A stretch of 59,863 nucleotides of DNA from Firmicutes bacterium UBA5766 (GTDB lineage Bacteria > Bacillota > Desulfotomaculia > Desulfotomaculales > Nap2-2B), in assembly GCA_002418775.1 (NCBI GenBank), contig DIEU01000067.1, positions 1 to 59,863 of the forward strand, written 5' to 3'. The notes under the pieces were generated by a model that was not told the DNA's origin, did no database searches, and saw nothing but the letters and a program-made list of their open reading frames with translations. Below are positions 31,844 through 39,402 of this stretch, one piece after another. Within the stretch, counting starts at the first letter, position 1, and every line of letters starts with the position of its first letter. Made by a program: the position numbers and the translations under genes.

Positions 31844-32098
31844 CAGAAAAAGAATCAGTTACATAATACTTTTCCTTCGTTATTTAAAAAACTTGCAAAT
31901 AAAACCTCCAAACAGCAAATGAGCAGTCGCAACAAATGAACTACCTTACCTAGTGGTAATATTCCTGCTATGGCTTTATTTTAAAGGATAGTAATTACCT
32001 ATATCTGATCCAAAAGAACTTTAATATCTATACTGATTCTATTTTCTCCCAGGCTAGATTGTACTAGCTTTACATTTATCTGTCAAGAAAAACTAAAA

Positions 32099-33121
32099 CT
32101 ACTCCTGGGGCGCGGCTGTGGACAGCCTTGCTTCGCCAATGTTAAAAACCTGGCGAACTTTTTTTTCAATTTCCAGGGTCAGTTCCGGGTGTTCCCTAAG
32201 AAAATCCTTAGCGTTTTCCCGCCCCTGTCCGAGGCGTTCTTCCTCGTACGAATACCAGGCCCCGCTTTTGCTGATTATGTTGAGTTCGGCCGCCATATCC
32301 ACGATGACGCCTTCCCGGGATATTCCGTGCCCGTACATGATATCAAATTCAGCTTGCTTGAAAGGAGGGGCAATCTTATTTTTCACTACCTTAACCCTCG
32401 TGCGGTTGCCAATCATATCGGCGCCCTGCTTCAAAGTTTCAATTTTGCGGACATCAAGCCGGACTGAAGCATAAAACTTCAGCGCCCTGCCGCCGGGTGT
32501 CACTTCAGGGTTGCCGAAAGTGACGCCTACTTTTTCCCTGAGCTGGTTTATAAAAATAGCCGTGGCGCGGGATTTGCTGATCACGCCGGTCAGCTTCCGC
32601 AAAGCCTGAGACATAAGCCTGGCCTGCAGGCCCACAAACGGATCGCCCATTTCGCCTTCAATTTCCGCACGCGGCACAAGAGCCGCCACCGAATCAACTA
32701 CGACCACGTCGATAGCCCCGCTGCGGACCAGCGCTTCGCAGATCTCCAGCGCTTGCTCTCCCGTGTCGGGCTGAGACAGGTAGAGGTTATCTATATCTAC
32801 ACCCAGATTTTTTGCATAATAGGGATCCATGGCATGTTCGGCATCAATAAAAGCGGCGATCCCCCCCATTTTTTGCGCCTGAGCGATGATGTGCAGGGCC
32901 ACGGTGGTCTTTCCGGAAGATTCAGGGCCGAAAATTTCCACCACGCGCCCGCGGGGCACACCTCCTATACCCAGGGCAACGTCCAGCGACAGGGCGCCTG
33001 TTGGAATAACCTCCACGTCGAATTTTCCCGCTACATCCCCCAGTTTCATGATCGAACCCTTGCCAAACTGGCGTTCAATCTGTACCAGGGCCCCTTCCAG
33101 GGCTTTATATTTATCGTTCAA
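32099..33121 (-). CDS. recA: Recombinase A
   Basis: A 340-residue RecA. Walker A is GPESSGKTT near residues 65-73, Walker B VVVVDSVAAL near 140, the L2 region TGVISKSRATAIFINQLREKVGVTFG and GGRALKFYAS are present (quoted in parts). It binds single-stranded DNA, catalyses strand exchange and triggers LexA self-cleavage. I start at TTG 33121, with AAAGGAGGG 9 nt upstream; the longer frame overlaps cinA. It lies 26 bp after cinA in one operon, as in many Firmicutes. No GAAC-N4-GTTC LexA box was seen before cinA or recA. Confidence 0.96.
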   Translation of the reverse strand: MNDKYKALEGALVQIERQFGKGSIMKLGDVAGKFDVEVIPTGALSLDVALGIGGVPRGRVVEIFGPESSGKTTVALHIIAQAQKMGGIAAFIDAEHAMDPYYAKNLGVDIDNLYLSQPDTGEQALEICEALVRSGAIDVVVVDSVAALVPRAEIEGEMGDPFVGLQARLMSQALRKLTGVISKSRATAIFINQLREKVGVTFGNPEVTPGGRALKFYASVRLDVRKIETLKQGADMIGNRTRVKVVKNKIAPPFKQAEFDIMYGHGISREGVIVDMAAELNIISKSGAWYSYEEERLGQGRENAKDFLREHPELTLEIEKKVRQVFNIGEARLSTAAPQE

Positions 33122-33147
33122 ACAAAATCTCCCTCCTTTATATCGAA

Positions 33148-34383
33148 TCAACCGCCTAGATGAATTTTGATTAAGTTCAGAGCGGCATTTGACGCGCCCC
33201 ACCTGACGCTCGTCCGGTTTCCCGGGAAACGGAACTGGTGGCAGGCAGTCCCGCAGTCAACCGCCAGGGCAATAAAAACCAGCCCTACAGGTTTTTCCTG
33301 CGTCCCCCCGCCGGGCCCGGCAATACCCGTAACTCCCACAGCCAGAGAACTTCCGGTTAAATCCCGCGCTCCTTGGGCCATAGCCACGGCGGTTTCCCTG
33401 CTTACCGCGCCGTGCTGCTCAAGGGTTTTTTTAGGTACGCCCAAAAGCTTTTCTTTAACCTTGTTGTCATAAGCCACTATGCTTCCCAAAAAGTAACCGG
33501 AACTTCCCGGAATGGTGGTCAGCCTTTCGGCAATCAGACCGCCTGTGCAAGACTCCGCCGTGGATACTGAGAGGCCTTTGCCGAGCAGTAAAGCGCCAAC
33601 TGTTTCCTCGATAATTTCTTCATCCTCGCCAAAAATAAAACCGGCCATTCTTTCCTTTACCTGCGCCGCGAGAGCGGAAACCATTTCTTCCGCAGCCTGC
33701 GGGCTCTCCGACCTTGCGGTTACCCGCACATGCACTTCACCCGGTTTGGCCAGATAAGCCAGCCCGGGGTTGCCTTGCCCGCCCAGATTAGTCAGTTTTT
33801 CCTGTACCATGGCCTCGGCAATGCCGGTTACCTTGATGATTTTGCTGCACATCAGCATCCCACGGACATCCAGAGATGCAAGAAAAGGCTCCACAGACTC
33901 CTCGAACATCGCTTTGAGCTCACCCGGCGGCCCCGGAAGCAGGAAAATATAACACCTGTCCTTCTCGATCAGAACCCCGGGAGCGCTGCCGCGCGGATTA
34001 GGCAGGATCCTGGACCCTGACGGGAAAAAGGACTGCTTGTCCATAACTTCAGGCAGCTTGAGGCTTCTGCTGCGGTAGAGATTTTTTAGCCAGGAAAGGG
34101 TAGCTTGATCCTGGACCATAGGCAGGCCCAGGACTCCTGCCGCGGTTTCCTTGGTCAGATCGTCCGTTGTTGAGCCCAGCCCGCCGGTCACAATAACCAG
34201 GTCCGAACGCGACACAGCCCGGGTGAGCAAATCAGCCAGCCGGTCCCAGTAATCACCTATGGTGGTATGCAGAGCCGCGTCTATGCCCAGGGCCGCCAGA
34301 CGCTGCCCCAGGTACTGGGCATGTGTGTTTAATATCTCGCCGCGCAGCAGTTCCGTTCCGGTGAAAATCAGTTCAGCCTGCAT
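33148..34383 (-). CDS. cinA: CinA (competence/damage-inducible, NMN amidohydrolase-type)
   Basis: A 411-residue two-domain CinA. The N-terminal MoaB/MogA-like domain (FTGTELLRGEILNTHAQYLG; VTGGLGSTTDDLTKE) is fused to a C-terminal nicotinamide-nucleotide amidase-like domain (STAESCTGGLIAERLT; GITGIAGPGGGT). The family hydrolyses NMN and ADP-ribose-type pyridine nucleotide products. The ATG has AAGGAA upstream, and a good SigA promoter lies 37-65 bp before it. It is the first gene of the cinA-recA operon. Confidence 0.94.
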   Translation of the reverse strand: MQAELIFTGTELLRGEILNTHAQYLGQRLAALGIDAALHTTIGDYWDRLADLLTRAVSRSDLVIVTGGLGSTTDDLTKETAAGVLGLPMVQDQATLSWLKNLYRSRSLKLPEVMDKQSFFPSGSRILPNPRGSAPGVLIEKDRCYIFLLPGPPGELKAMFEESVEPFLASLDVRGMLMCSKIIKVTGIAEAMVQEKLTNLGGQGNPGLAYLAKPGEVHVRVTARSESPQAAEEMVSALAAQVKERMAGFIFGEDEEIIEETVGALLLGKGLSVSTAESCTGGLIAERLTTIPGSSGYFLGSIVAYDNKVKEKLLGVPKKTLEQHGAVSRETAVAMAQGARDLTGSSLAVGVTGIAGPGGGTQEKPVGLVFIALAVDCGTACHQFRFPGNRTSVRWGASNAALNLIKIHLGG

Positions 34384-34419
34384 TTTAATCTTTTTCCTTA
34401 AATGGTAATTCTTTCACTT

Positions 34420-34448
34420 ATTCTAAAAGAGAGTATAAAATATGTCAA
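34420..34448 (-). promoter_or_regulatory. SigA promoter of cinA-recA
   Basis: Minus strand TTGACA, 17-bp spacer, TAGAAT. The start of transcription would fall about 30 bp before the cinA ATG. Confidence 0.75.
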
Positions 34449-34511
34449 TAACCATTAATTTTTTTAACTGCGGATCGGACCGGGGAAAAATAGTGAGGAA
34501 GGGGCAGAAAA

Positions 34512-36011
34512 TCAACAATACATTCTCTGCCCGGGCGCAGGTACACCCGAAAGGATCTCGCGCAGCTTGTCGCCGCTGATCCTTTCCTGATCCAGAAGCA
34601 CTTCGGCTATACGGTACAAGGCGGCCCGGAGGCTGATCAGGCAGCTTCTTACACGCGCCTCCTGGGAGCCGAGGATTTCTGAAAGAACGCGGTAGTGGAG
34701 CCCGCCGGGCAAATGCTCGGAACTGACTACGCCCAGCCTGGACATGCCGCTGTCGACTATCTTCTCAGCCAGGCGCATGGCCTGCTGGTAATCATTTACC
34801 GCGCCGGTGCTCTTGTTGCCCAGGACTTGTTCTTCGGCCACCGCCCCGGCCAGCATGATCGCAATCTGATCCTCCAGGTAATTCCTGGTGAACATGTAGG
34901 TATCGTCCTCAGGGCTCTGGCGCATATAACCCAGCGCCTGGCCGCGCGGCGCCACAGTCAGCGTGGAAACCGACCCGGGTTTGACAAGCTCGCTCATCAG
35001 GGCATGACCGGTTTCATGGATGGCAACCCTCTCCAACTCGGTCCTTATCGGCCGCCGCTCGAGACGGTCCCCGAGCAATACCTTATCGACAGCTTCCTGG
35101 AAATGATGCTGCTCAATTATCTTGGAATTGCCCCTCATCGCCAGGATAGCCGCTTCATTGGCCAGACTCTCCAGGTGCGCGCCGCTGAAGCCGAAAGTAT
35201 CCCGGGCGAGCGCTTCCAAAGAAACATCCTCCGCAAGCGGTTTGTTGCGCGTGTGCAGCTTGATTATTTCCAGCCTTCCCTCTTTGTCCGGAAGGTCAAC
35301 CCTAACCTGCCGGTCGAATCTTCCCGGCCGCAGCAGGGCGGGGTCGAGCATATCTATCCGGTTGGTCGCGGCCATCACAAGCAGCCGAACATTTTCGTCA
35401 ACCCTGATCCCATCCATCTCAACCAGAAGCTGATTCAGGGTCTGGTCGTATTCAAGGTGGCTGGTGGTGCGGCCCCGCAGGCCGCCTAGTATTTCTATCT
35501 CATCAATAAAAATAAGCGCGTTGCTTTTTCCCTGTTTCGAAGCCTTTTCCCTGGCTGACCGAAAGAGACGGCGCACTCTCTGGGCGCCCACACCGGCGTA
35601 CATTTCTATAAATTCACTGCCGCTTGCCGCGACAAAGACGGCGTCAGTATAGTTTGCCGCTGCTTTGGCAAGCATCGTTTTCCCCGTACCCGGCGGCCCG
35701 GTAAGCAGGACCCCTTTTAACGGGCGGATGCCCAGTTCTTGAATTACGCTTATATTCCTGATAAAATCCAAAGCCTCGCTGAGTTCCTGGATGGCGGTGG
35801 ACTGTCCGCCCACATCACCAAATGAAATCTGCTGATTTGCAGACACCTGGTGCTCGCTGAAATTTTTGTTCAGCAGACCCCGCGTGGCGGCAAAATAATA
35901 TGCCCCGGCGCCGGCGGCAGCCAAAAAAATAAGCGGTGTTACGTCATATCCGATACCAAACAGGAAAATCAGGACAGCTAAAACCACACCGAGACAAATT
36001 TCCTTAAGCAC
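34512..36011 (-). CDS. Short FtsH-like membrane AAA+ metalloprotease
   Basis: A 499-residue protein. Two close hydrophobic helices (about residues 5-20 and 24-42) precede an AAA+ domain with Walker A GPPGTGKT at 105-112, Walker B ALIFIDEIE near 165-173 and the second-region RPGRFDRQV at 228-236. The M41 protease motif HETGH is at 332-336 with AVNDYQQAMRLAEKIV as the third-ligand region. Typical FtsH has about 600-650 residues with a large periplasmic loop; that loop is absent here. It is therefore a paralogue rather than the main FtsH. GTG start behind AAGGAAGG; extended -10 promoter upstream. Role possibly sporulation-linked, unproven. Confidence 0.88.
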   Translation of the reverse strand: MLKEICLGVVLAVLIFLFGIGYDVTPLIFLAAAGAGAYYFAATRGLLNKNFSEHQVSANQQISFGDVGGQSTAIQELSEALDFIRNISVIQELGIRPLKGVLLTGPPGTGKTMLAKAAANYTDAVFVAASGSEFIEMYAGVGAQRVRRLFRSAREKASKQGKSNALIFIDEIEILGGLRGRTTSHLEYDQTLNQLLVEMDGIRVDENVRLLVMAATNRIDMLDPALLRPGRFDRQVRVDLPDKEGRLEIIKLHTRNKPLAEDVSLEALARDTFGFSGAHLESLANEAAILAMRGNSKIIEQHHFQEAVDKVLLGDRLERRPIRTELERVAIHETGHALMSELVKPGSVSTLTVAPRGQALGYMRQSPEDDTYMFTRNYLEDQIAIMLAGAVAEEQVLGNKSTGAVNDYQQAMRLAEKIVDSGMSRLGVVSSEHLPGGLHYRVLSEILGSQEARVRSCLISLRAALYRIAEVLLDQERISGDKLREILSGVPAPGQRMYC

Positions 36012-36057
36012 GAAAGAAACCTTCCTTTCCGGCGAAATAACTCGAATGGCATTCTAG

Positions 36058-36066
36058 ATTATAACA
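36058..36066 (-). promoter_or_regulatory. Extended -10 promoter of the FtsH-like gene
   Basis: Minus strand TGTTATAAT gives a TGN extended -10 about 50 bp before the GTG start. No good -35. Confidence 0.45.
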
Positions 36067-36118
36067 TAAACAGGGAAAGGTTTGATCAGGAAATTACAGG
36101 CAAGATATAATCCTGGGT

Positions 36119-36310
36119 GACACAAGGGCGACACAAGGGGGGCGACACAAGGGGACGTTATTGTTGTGTCATTCACCTTCTCGGGGTAAAGGGCAAATGG
36201 GGGCGGTTCTTGCTTGTTAACCACTTAAAATTCTGTCACGGAGCGATCTCGTTCTTCTTGCTTGCTAATTACTTAGAAGGCAGGCAAGAACCATCCCTTC
36301 TTGCTGGCTT
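36119..36310. repeat. REP-like repeat cluster (copy A)
   Basis: GACACAAGG occurs three times in tandem (36119, 36130, 36144), the last continuing GGGACGTT and closing with TTGTGTC at 36164-36170, which pairs with GACACAA. Farther on lie the 18-bp block 36218-36235, CGGAGCGATCTCGTTCTTCTT (about 36239-36259) and a GCAAGAACCATCCCTT motif at about 36285. A related cluster sits at 52869-52930. It spans the gap between the FtsH-like gene and the small Cys protein and enters the latter's 3' end. Confidence 0.7.
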
Positions 36311-36553
36311 GGTTTGGGCTATGTACTTTTGATATTCCGCAAGCAGGGCTTCTTTGTATGCCGGCTCGGCGCATACGGGGATGTAATTCCTACACCCTAC
36401 TATTTCTAACAGTTTCCGGGGAATTTCTTGATCCGGCAGGTTAAGTTCCCTTACATCCATAAAAGCTTCTTCCAGTCCCAAAAACCCGGTTATCCGGTCA
36501 CCTATTTTCAGTTTGTAAACTATGGGCGCGTTAGCGCCACAGCAGTTACTCAT
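36269..36553 (-). CDS. Small cysteine-containing protein, function unknown
   Basis: A 94-residue protein starting MSNCCGANAP, with a vicinal Cys pair and two later cysteines (VGCRNYIPVCAE near residues 52-63). The pattern suggests metal binding or redox chemistry, but I do not recognise a named family. The last residues (ARRDGSCLPSK) are encoded by REP-like repeat sequence, so the original C terminus has probably been replaced. It stands alone between the FtsH-like gene and the rimO group. Confidence 0.6.
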   Translation of the reverse strand: MSNCCGANAPIVYKLKIGDRITGFLGLEEAFMDVRELNLPDQEIPRKLLEIVGCRNYIPVCAEPAYKEALLAEYQKYIAQTKPARRDGSCLPSK

Positions 36554-36650
36554 TTGTTATCTTTCCCTCTATCTATATTTTCTGATTAATTAATTATACG
36601 TAATCAGGTTTATAAAAAAAGAAGGCCCGCTTTGCAGCCAACCCGGTTTT

Positions 36651-37190
36651 TTACTGCATGGCAGCCTGATTTATATTATTTGATGCGCGGGGAATTACCT
36701 CGTACAAATAATTACTATCATGCCTCATCTGCAGATAGATCCGGTCCTGGTCAATAAACACACTTGCTGTTGCGCCTCTTTCCGCCGCCTGTTTATTTAC
36801 GTAATCGAGCATTTCCCGGTAGTTCCCTCTCATTACGGCCTCATAAACCGCAAACTGGCTGTAATAAAAAGCATTATTTAACTGAACGTCACGTTTGTCC
36901 AGAAGGAAGAGCTCATAGAGTTTCCCGCCCAGTATGTTCCGCACCCCCCTGTCGAGTTCCCCGTATGTTTTTTTCAGGTTCTCAACCGGGGCAAGCAGTA
37001 CGGAAATCTGCACCAGGGATCCATCCCGGTTTATTTCAAATGTGTGGATATAACTCTGGCTTTTGAGAAAGTCCGCCAGGGGCTGTTCAACGCTGAACCT
37101 GTTAAACAGCCAGTGTGCGCCCCAGAAGACCACCAGGCTGGCTACCAGGACCAGCAGGATTATGGGTATCCGCAAACCCCGCCAGGGCAT
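36651..37190 (-). CDS. Membrane-anchored hypothetical protein downstream of rimO
   Basis: A 179-residue protein with one N-terminal transmembrane helix (about residues 9-28) and an extracytoplasmic domain of about 150 residues of mixed alpha/beta character (FLKSQSYIHTFEINRDGSLV; RDVQLNNAFYYSQFAVYEA, in parts). I recognise no family. AAGGTG lies 8 nt before the ATG. It starts 20 bp after rimO and ends the ftsK-rodZ-rimO unit. Confidence 0.62.
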   Translation of the reverse strand: MPWRGLRIPIILLVLVASLVVFWGAHWLFNRFSVEQPLADFLKSQSYIHTFEINRDGSLVQISVLLAPVENLKKTYGELDRGVRNILGGKLYELFLLDKRDVQLNNAFYYSQFAVYEAVMRGNYREMLDYVNKQAAERGATASVFIDQDRIYLQMRHDSNYLYEVIPRASNNINQAAMQ

Positions 37191-37210
37191 CCTCGATTCA
37201 CCTTCTTTTT

Positions 37211-38542
37211 TTAAACCAGTTTTCCCAGAATATCATATTCGAGGCCCCTGGTCACCAAAACATTTACAAAATCTCCGGCCGCGGGTCCGGGATTTCCAGC
37301 TGTAAAATAAACTTTTCCGTCGACTTCAGGGCTGTCCGCTTCTGATCGGCCGAAGTAAAGATTGCTTTTTTTATCTTTCCCATCCACGAGCACAGTTATT
37401 TTACCGCCAACCAAAGACTGGTTGTATTGAAGGGATATCTGCCGCTGCAGGGCCATTGCCCGGTGGTAGCGTTCCTCTTTGATTTCTTCCGGAACCTGGC
37501 CTGCCATCAGCATAGCCGCTGTCCCCTCTTCAGGATAAAACTTAAAAACACCGGCCCGCTCAAACGACATATCCTTCATGAAACCAATCAATTCTTCAAA
37601 ATCCCGCTCGCTTTCACCGGGAAAACCAACCATAAAGGTCGTCCTCAAGGCAAGTCCGGGGATGGCTGCCCGCAGTCCGGAAATCAGCATTCTTATCCGG
37701 GATACCTTTTGGCGGCGGTTCATCCGGAGCAGTATTTCATCACTGGCGTGCTGTATGGGGATGTCAAGATAACGGCAGATTTTTGGTTCACCGGCAAGGA
37801 CATCAATAAGTTCCCCGGTGAAACGATCTACCGAACAGTACATCAGTCGCAGCCAGGAAAGGTCCGGAATTTTTGCAAGAGACTTAAGCAGATCAGCCAG
37901 CCGGTATTTGCCGTACAAATCAATCCCGTAACTGGATGTATCCTGGGCAATCAAGATAATCTCTTTTACACCCTGAGCCGTCAGCAACACTGCCTCTTCC
38001 TCAACGGATTCAATCGTCCGGCTCCTATAATGCCCCCTGATTGCCGGTATAATGCAAAAAGCGCAGCGGTTGCTGCAGCCCTCGGCGATTTTCAGGTATG
38101 CAGTATGGGGAGGAGTTGCCCTTAATCTGGGCAGGGAGGATGTAATCTCATACTGCGGTCCGCTTATCACACAAAACCTTTCTCCATCCAGGGCGCGCTT
38201 GACAAGCCCGGCAACCTGCGGTACAGATCCGATACCAAAGAAACCATCCACTTCGGGTAATTCCTCCAGAAGCTGTCTGCCGTACCGCTGCGGCATACAT
38301 CCGCAGACAAGCAGAACCCGGCAGGCGCCGGATTTTTTATAACGGGAAAGCTCCAGGATATTTTTGATTGACTCCACCTGGGCCGGTTCAATGAAACTGC
38401 AGGTATTTACAATCAGGGCTTCGGCTTCTTCCTCGCTGCTGGTGATCTCGAAACCGGCTTCTTTCAAAAGCCCCAGCATTATCTCACTATCCACCAGGTT
38501 TTTTGCACAACCCAGGCTGATTAATCCAACCCGGCAAGACAT
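37211..38542 (-). CDS. rimO: Ribosomal protein S12 methylthiotransferase
   Basis: A 443-residue methylthiotransferase. The N-terminal UPF0004 domain has cysteines in SLGCAKNLVDSE (residue 12), VNTCSF (48) and VCGCMP (82) for the auxiliary cluster. The radical SAM motif CSNRCAFC is near 156-163, and a TRAM domain ends the protein. RimO adds a methylthio group to an aspartate of ribosomal protein S12. LGCAKNLVDSE with the domain order separates it from MiaB. ATG behind AAGGGAG. It is downstream of the RodZ-like gene. Confidence 0.95.
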   Translation of the reverse strand: MSCRVGLISLGCAKNLVDSEIMLGLLKEAGFEITSSEEEAEALIVNTCSFIEPAQVESIKNILELSRYKKSGACRVLLVCGCMPQRYGRQLLEELPEVDGFFGIGSVPQVAGLVKRALDGERFCVISGPQYEITSSLPRLRATPPHTAYLKIAEGCSNRCAFCIIPAIRGHYRSRTIESVEEEAVLLTAQGVKEIILIAQDTSSYGIDLYGKYRLADLLKSLAKIPDLSWLRLMYCSVDRFTGELIDVLAGEPKICRYLDIPIQHASDEILLRMNRRQKVSRIRMLISGLRAAIPGLALRTTFMVGFPGESERDFEELIGFMKDMSFERAGVFKFYPEEGTAAMLMAGQVPEEIKEERYHRAMALQRQISLQYNQSLVGGKITVLVDGKDKKSNLYFGRSEADSPEVDGKVYFTAGNPGPAAGDFVNVLVTRGLEYDILGKLV

Positions 38543-38590
38543 GAAGTTCTCCCTTTCTTATCATCCGAAAGGCGCTAATACCTCCCGGCG

Positions 38591-39331
38591 CTATTTTTGT
38601 ACAGTGAATTCTTTTTCGACTACTTCGCCCTTCTTACCCAGAAAGCCAATCTCACGGCCGTTGACCGTAACCTTGACCACCCCGGCATTGCCAAGCTTTA
38701 TTTTTATACGTTCGCTTGCCTTAAAACTTATAGAATTTCCGGCAACAATAGTGCCTGTAAATTTAGTTACGCCATCCGAAGCAACCCGCATCCAGCAATC
38801 GCCGCCTGTTACGGCCAAGACAACGTTAAGTGCCTCTTGATTTGCCTCAGTAGTTTTTTCCCGCCGGGCGCCTTCTTTAAGACGTTCGACTAAATCAGCG
38901 GGTTTAACGGTTTCCCGGCCGGAACCGTTTGAATTTACAATATAGGTACAGCCGGCCCAAACCAAATAGCCGGCCAAAATTATCATTACAGCAAATGCTA
39001 TATAATAGGCTGTTTTTTTGAGCTTTTTGGCAGATGAGGATTCTTGAAGCGGAAAATTAAAATCTGCCGGGGTATGCTCTTCCGACAGGTCATATTTTTC
39101 AACCGGGCTTTGTTTTTCAAATTCAAACAAAAACTCCCCGGGGTCTAAATCCAAAAGCCGCGCATAGCTCCGTAAGAAACCCCTGGTATAAACGCCCCCG
39201 GGAAGAACGTCGAAAGAATCGCTTTCAATAGCCTTGATGTATCTCAAGTTTATCTTCGTCAGCCGCGCAACATCTTCCAACGACAAACCCCGGGCTTCCC
39301 TGGCCTTTCGAAAGGTTTCCCCGATTTCCAT
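38591..39331 (-). CDS. RodZ-like helix-turn-helix membrane protein (DUF4115)
   Basis: A 246-residue protein. The N-terminal Xre-type helix-turn-helix is GETFRKAREARGLSLEDVA...IKAIESDSFDVLPGGVYTRGFLRSYA, a central transmembrane helix lies near 108-130 and a C-terminal DUF4115-like beta domain near 165-246. This is the RodZ layout; RodZ links MreB to the membrane in rod-shape control. It lies between ftsK and rimO, a common clostridial order. Confidence 0.87.
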   Translation of the reverse strand: MEIGETFRKAREARGLSLEDVARLTKINLRYIKAIESDSFDVLPGGVYTRGFLRSYARLLDLDPGEFLFEFEKQSPVEKYDLSEEHTPADFNFPLQESSSAKKLKKTAYYIAFAVMIILAGYLVWAGCTYIVNSNGSGRETVKPADLVERLKEGARREKTTEANQEALNVVLAVTGGDCWMRVASDGVTKFTGTIVAGNSISFKASERIKIKLGNAGVVKVTVNGREIGFLGKKGEVVEKEFTVQK

Positions 39332-39402
39332 AGGCCTACACCCCTACATTAAAGGTCTGCAGTATTATCGTATTCCTTAAGCCTGGGATAGTCAAACAAT
39401 TT

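Noticed and set aside
33122..34500. LexA box in the cinA-recA upstream regions
   Set aside because: No GAAC-N4-GTTC palindrome could be found in either upstream region.
34695..35489. 264-residue plus-strand frame
   Set aside because: It is the antisense shadow of the FtsH-like AAA+ domain.
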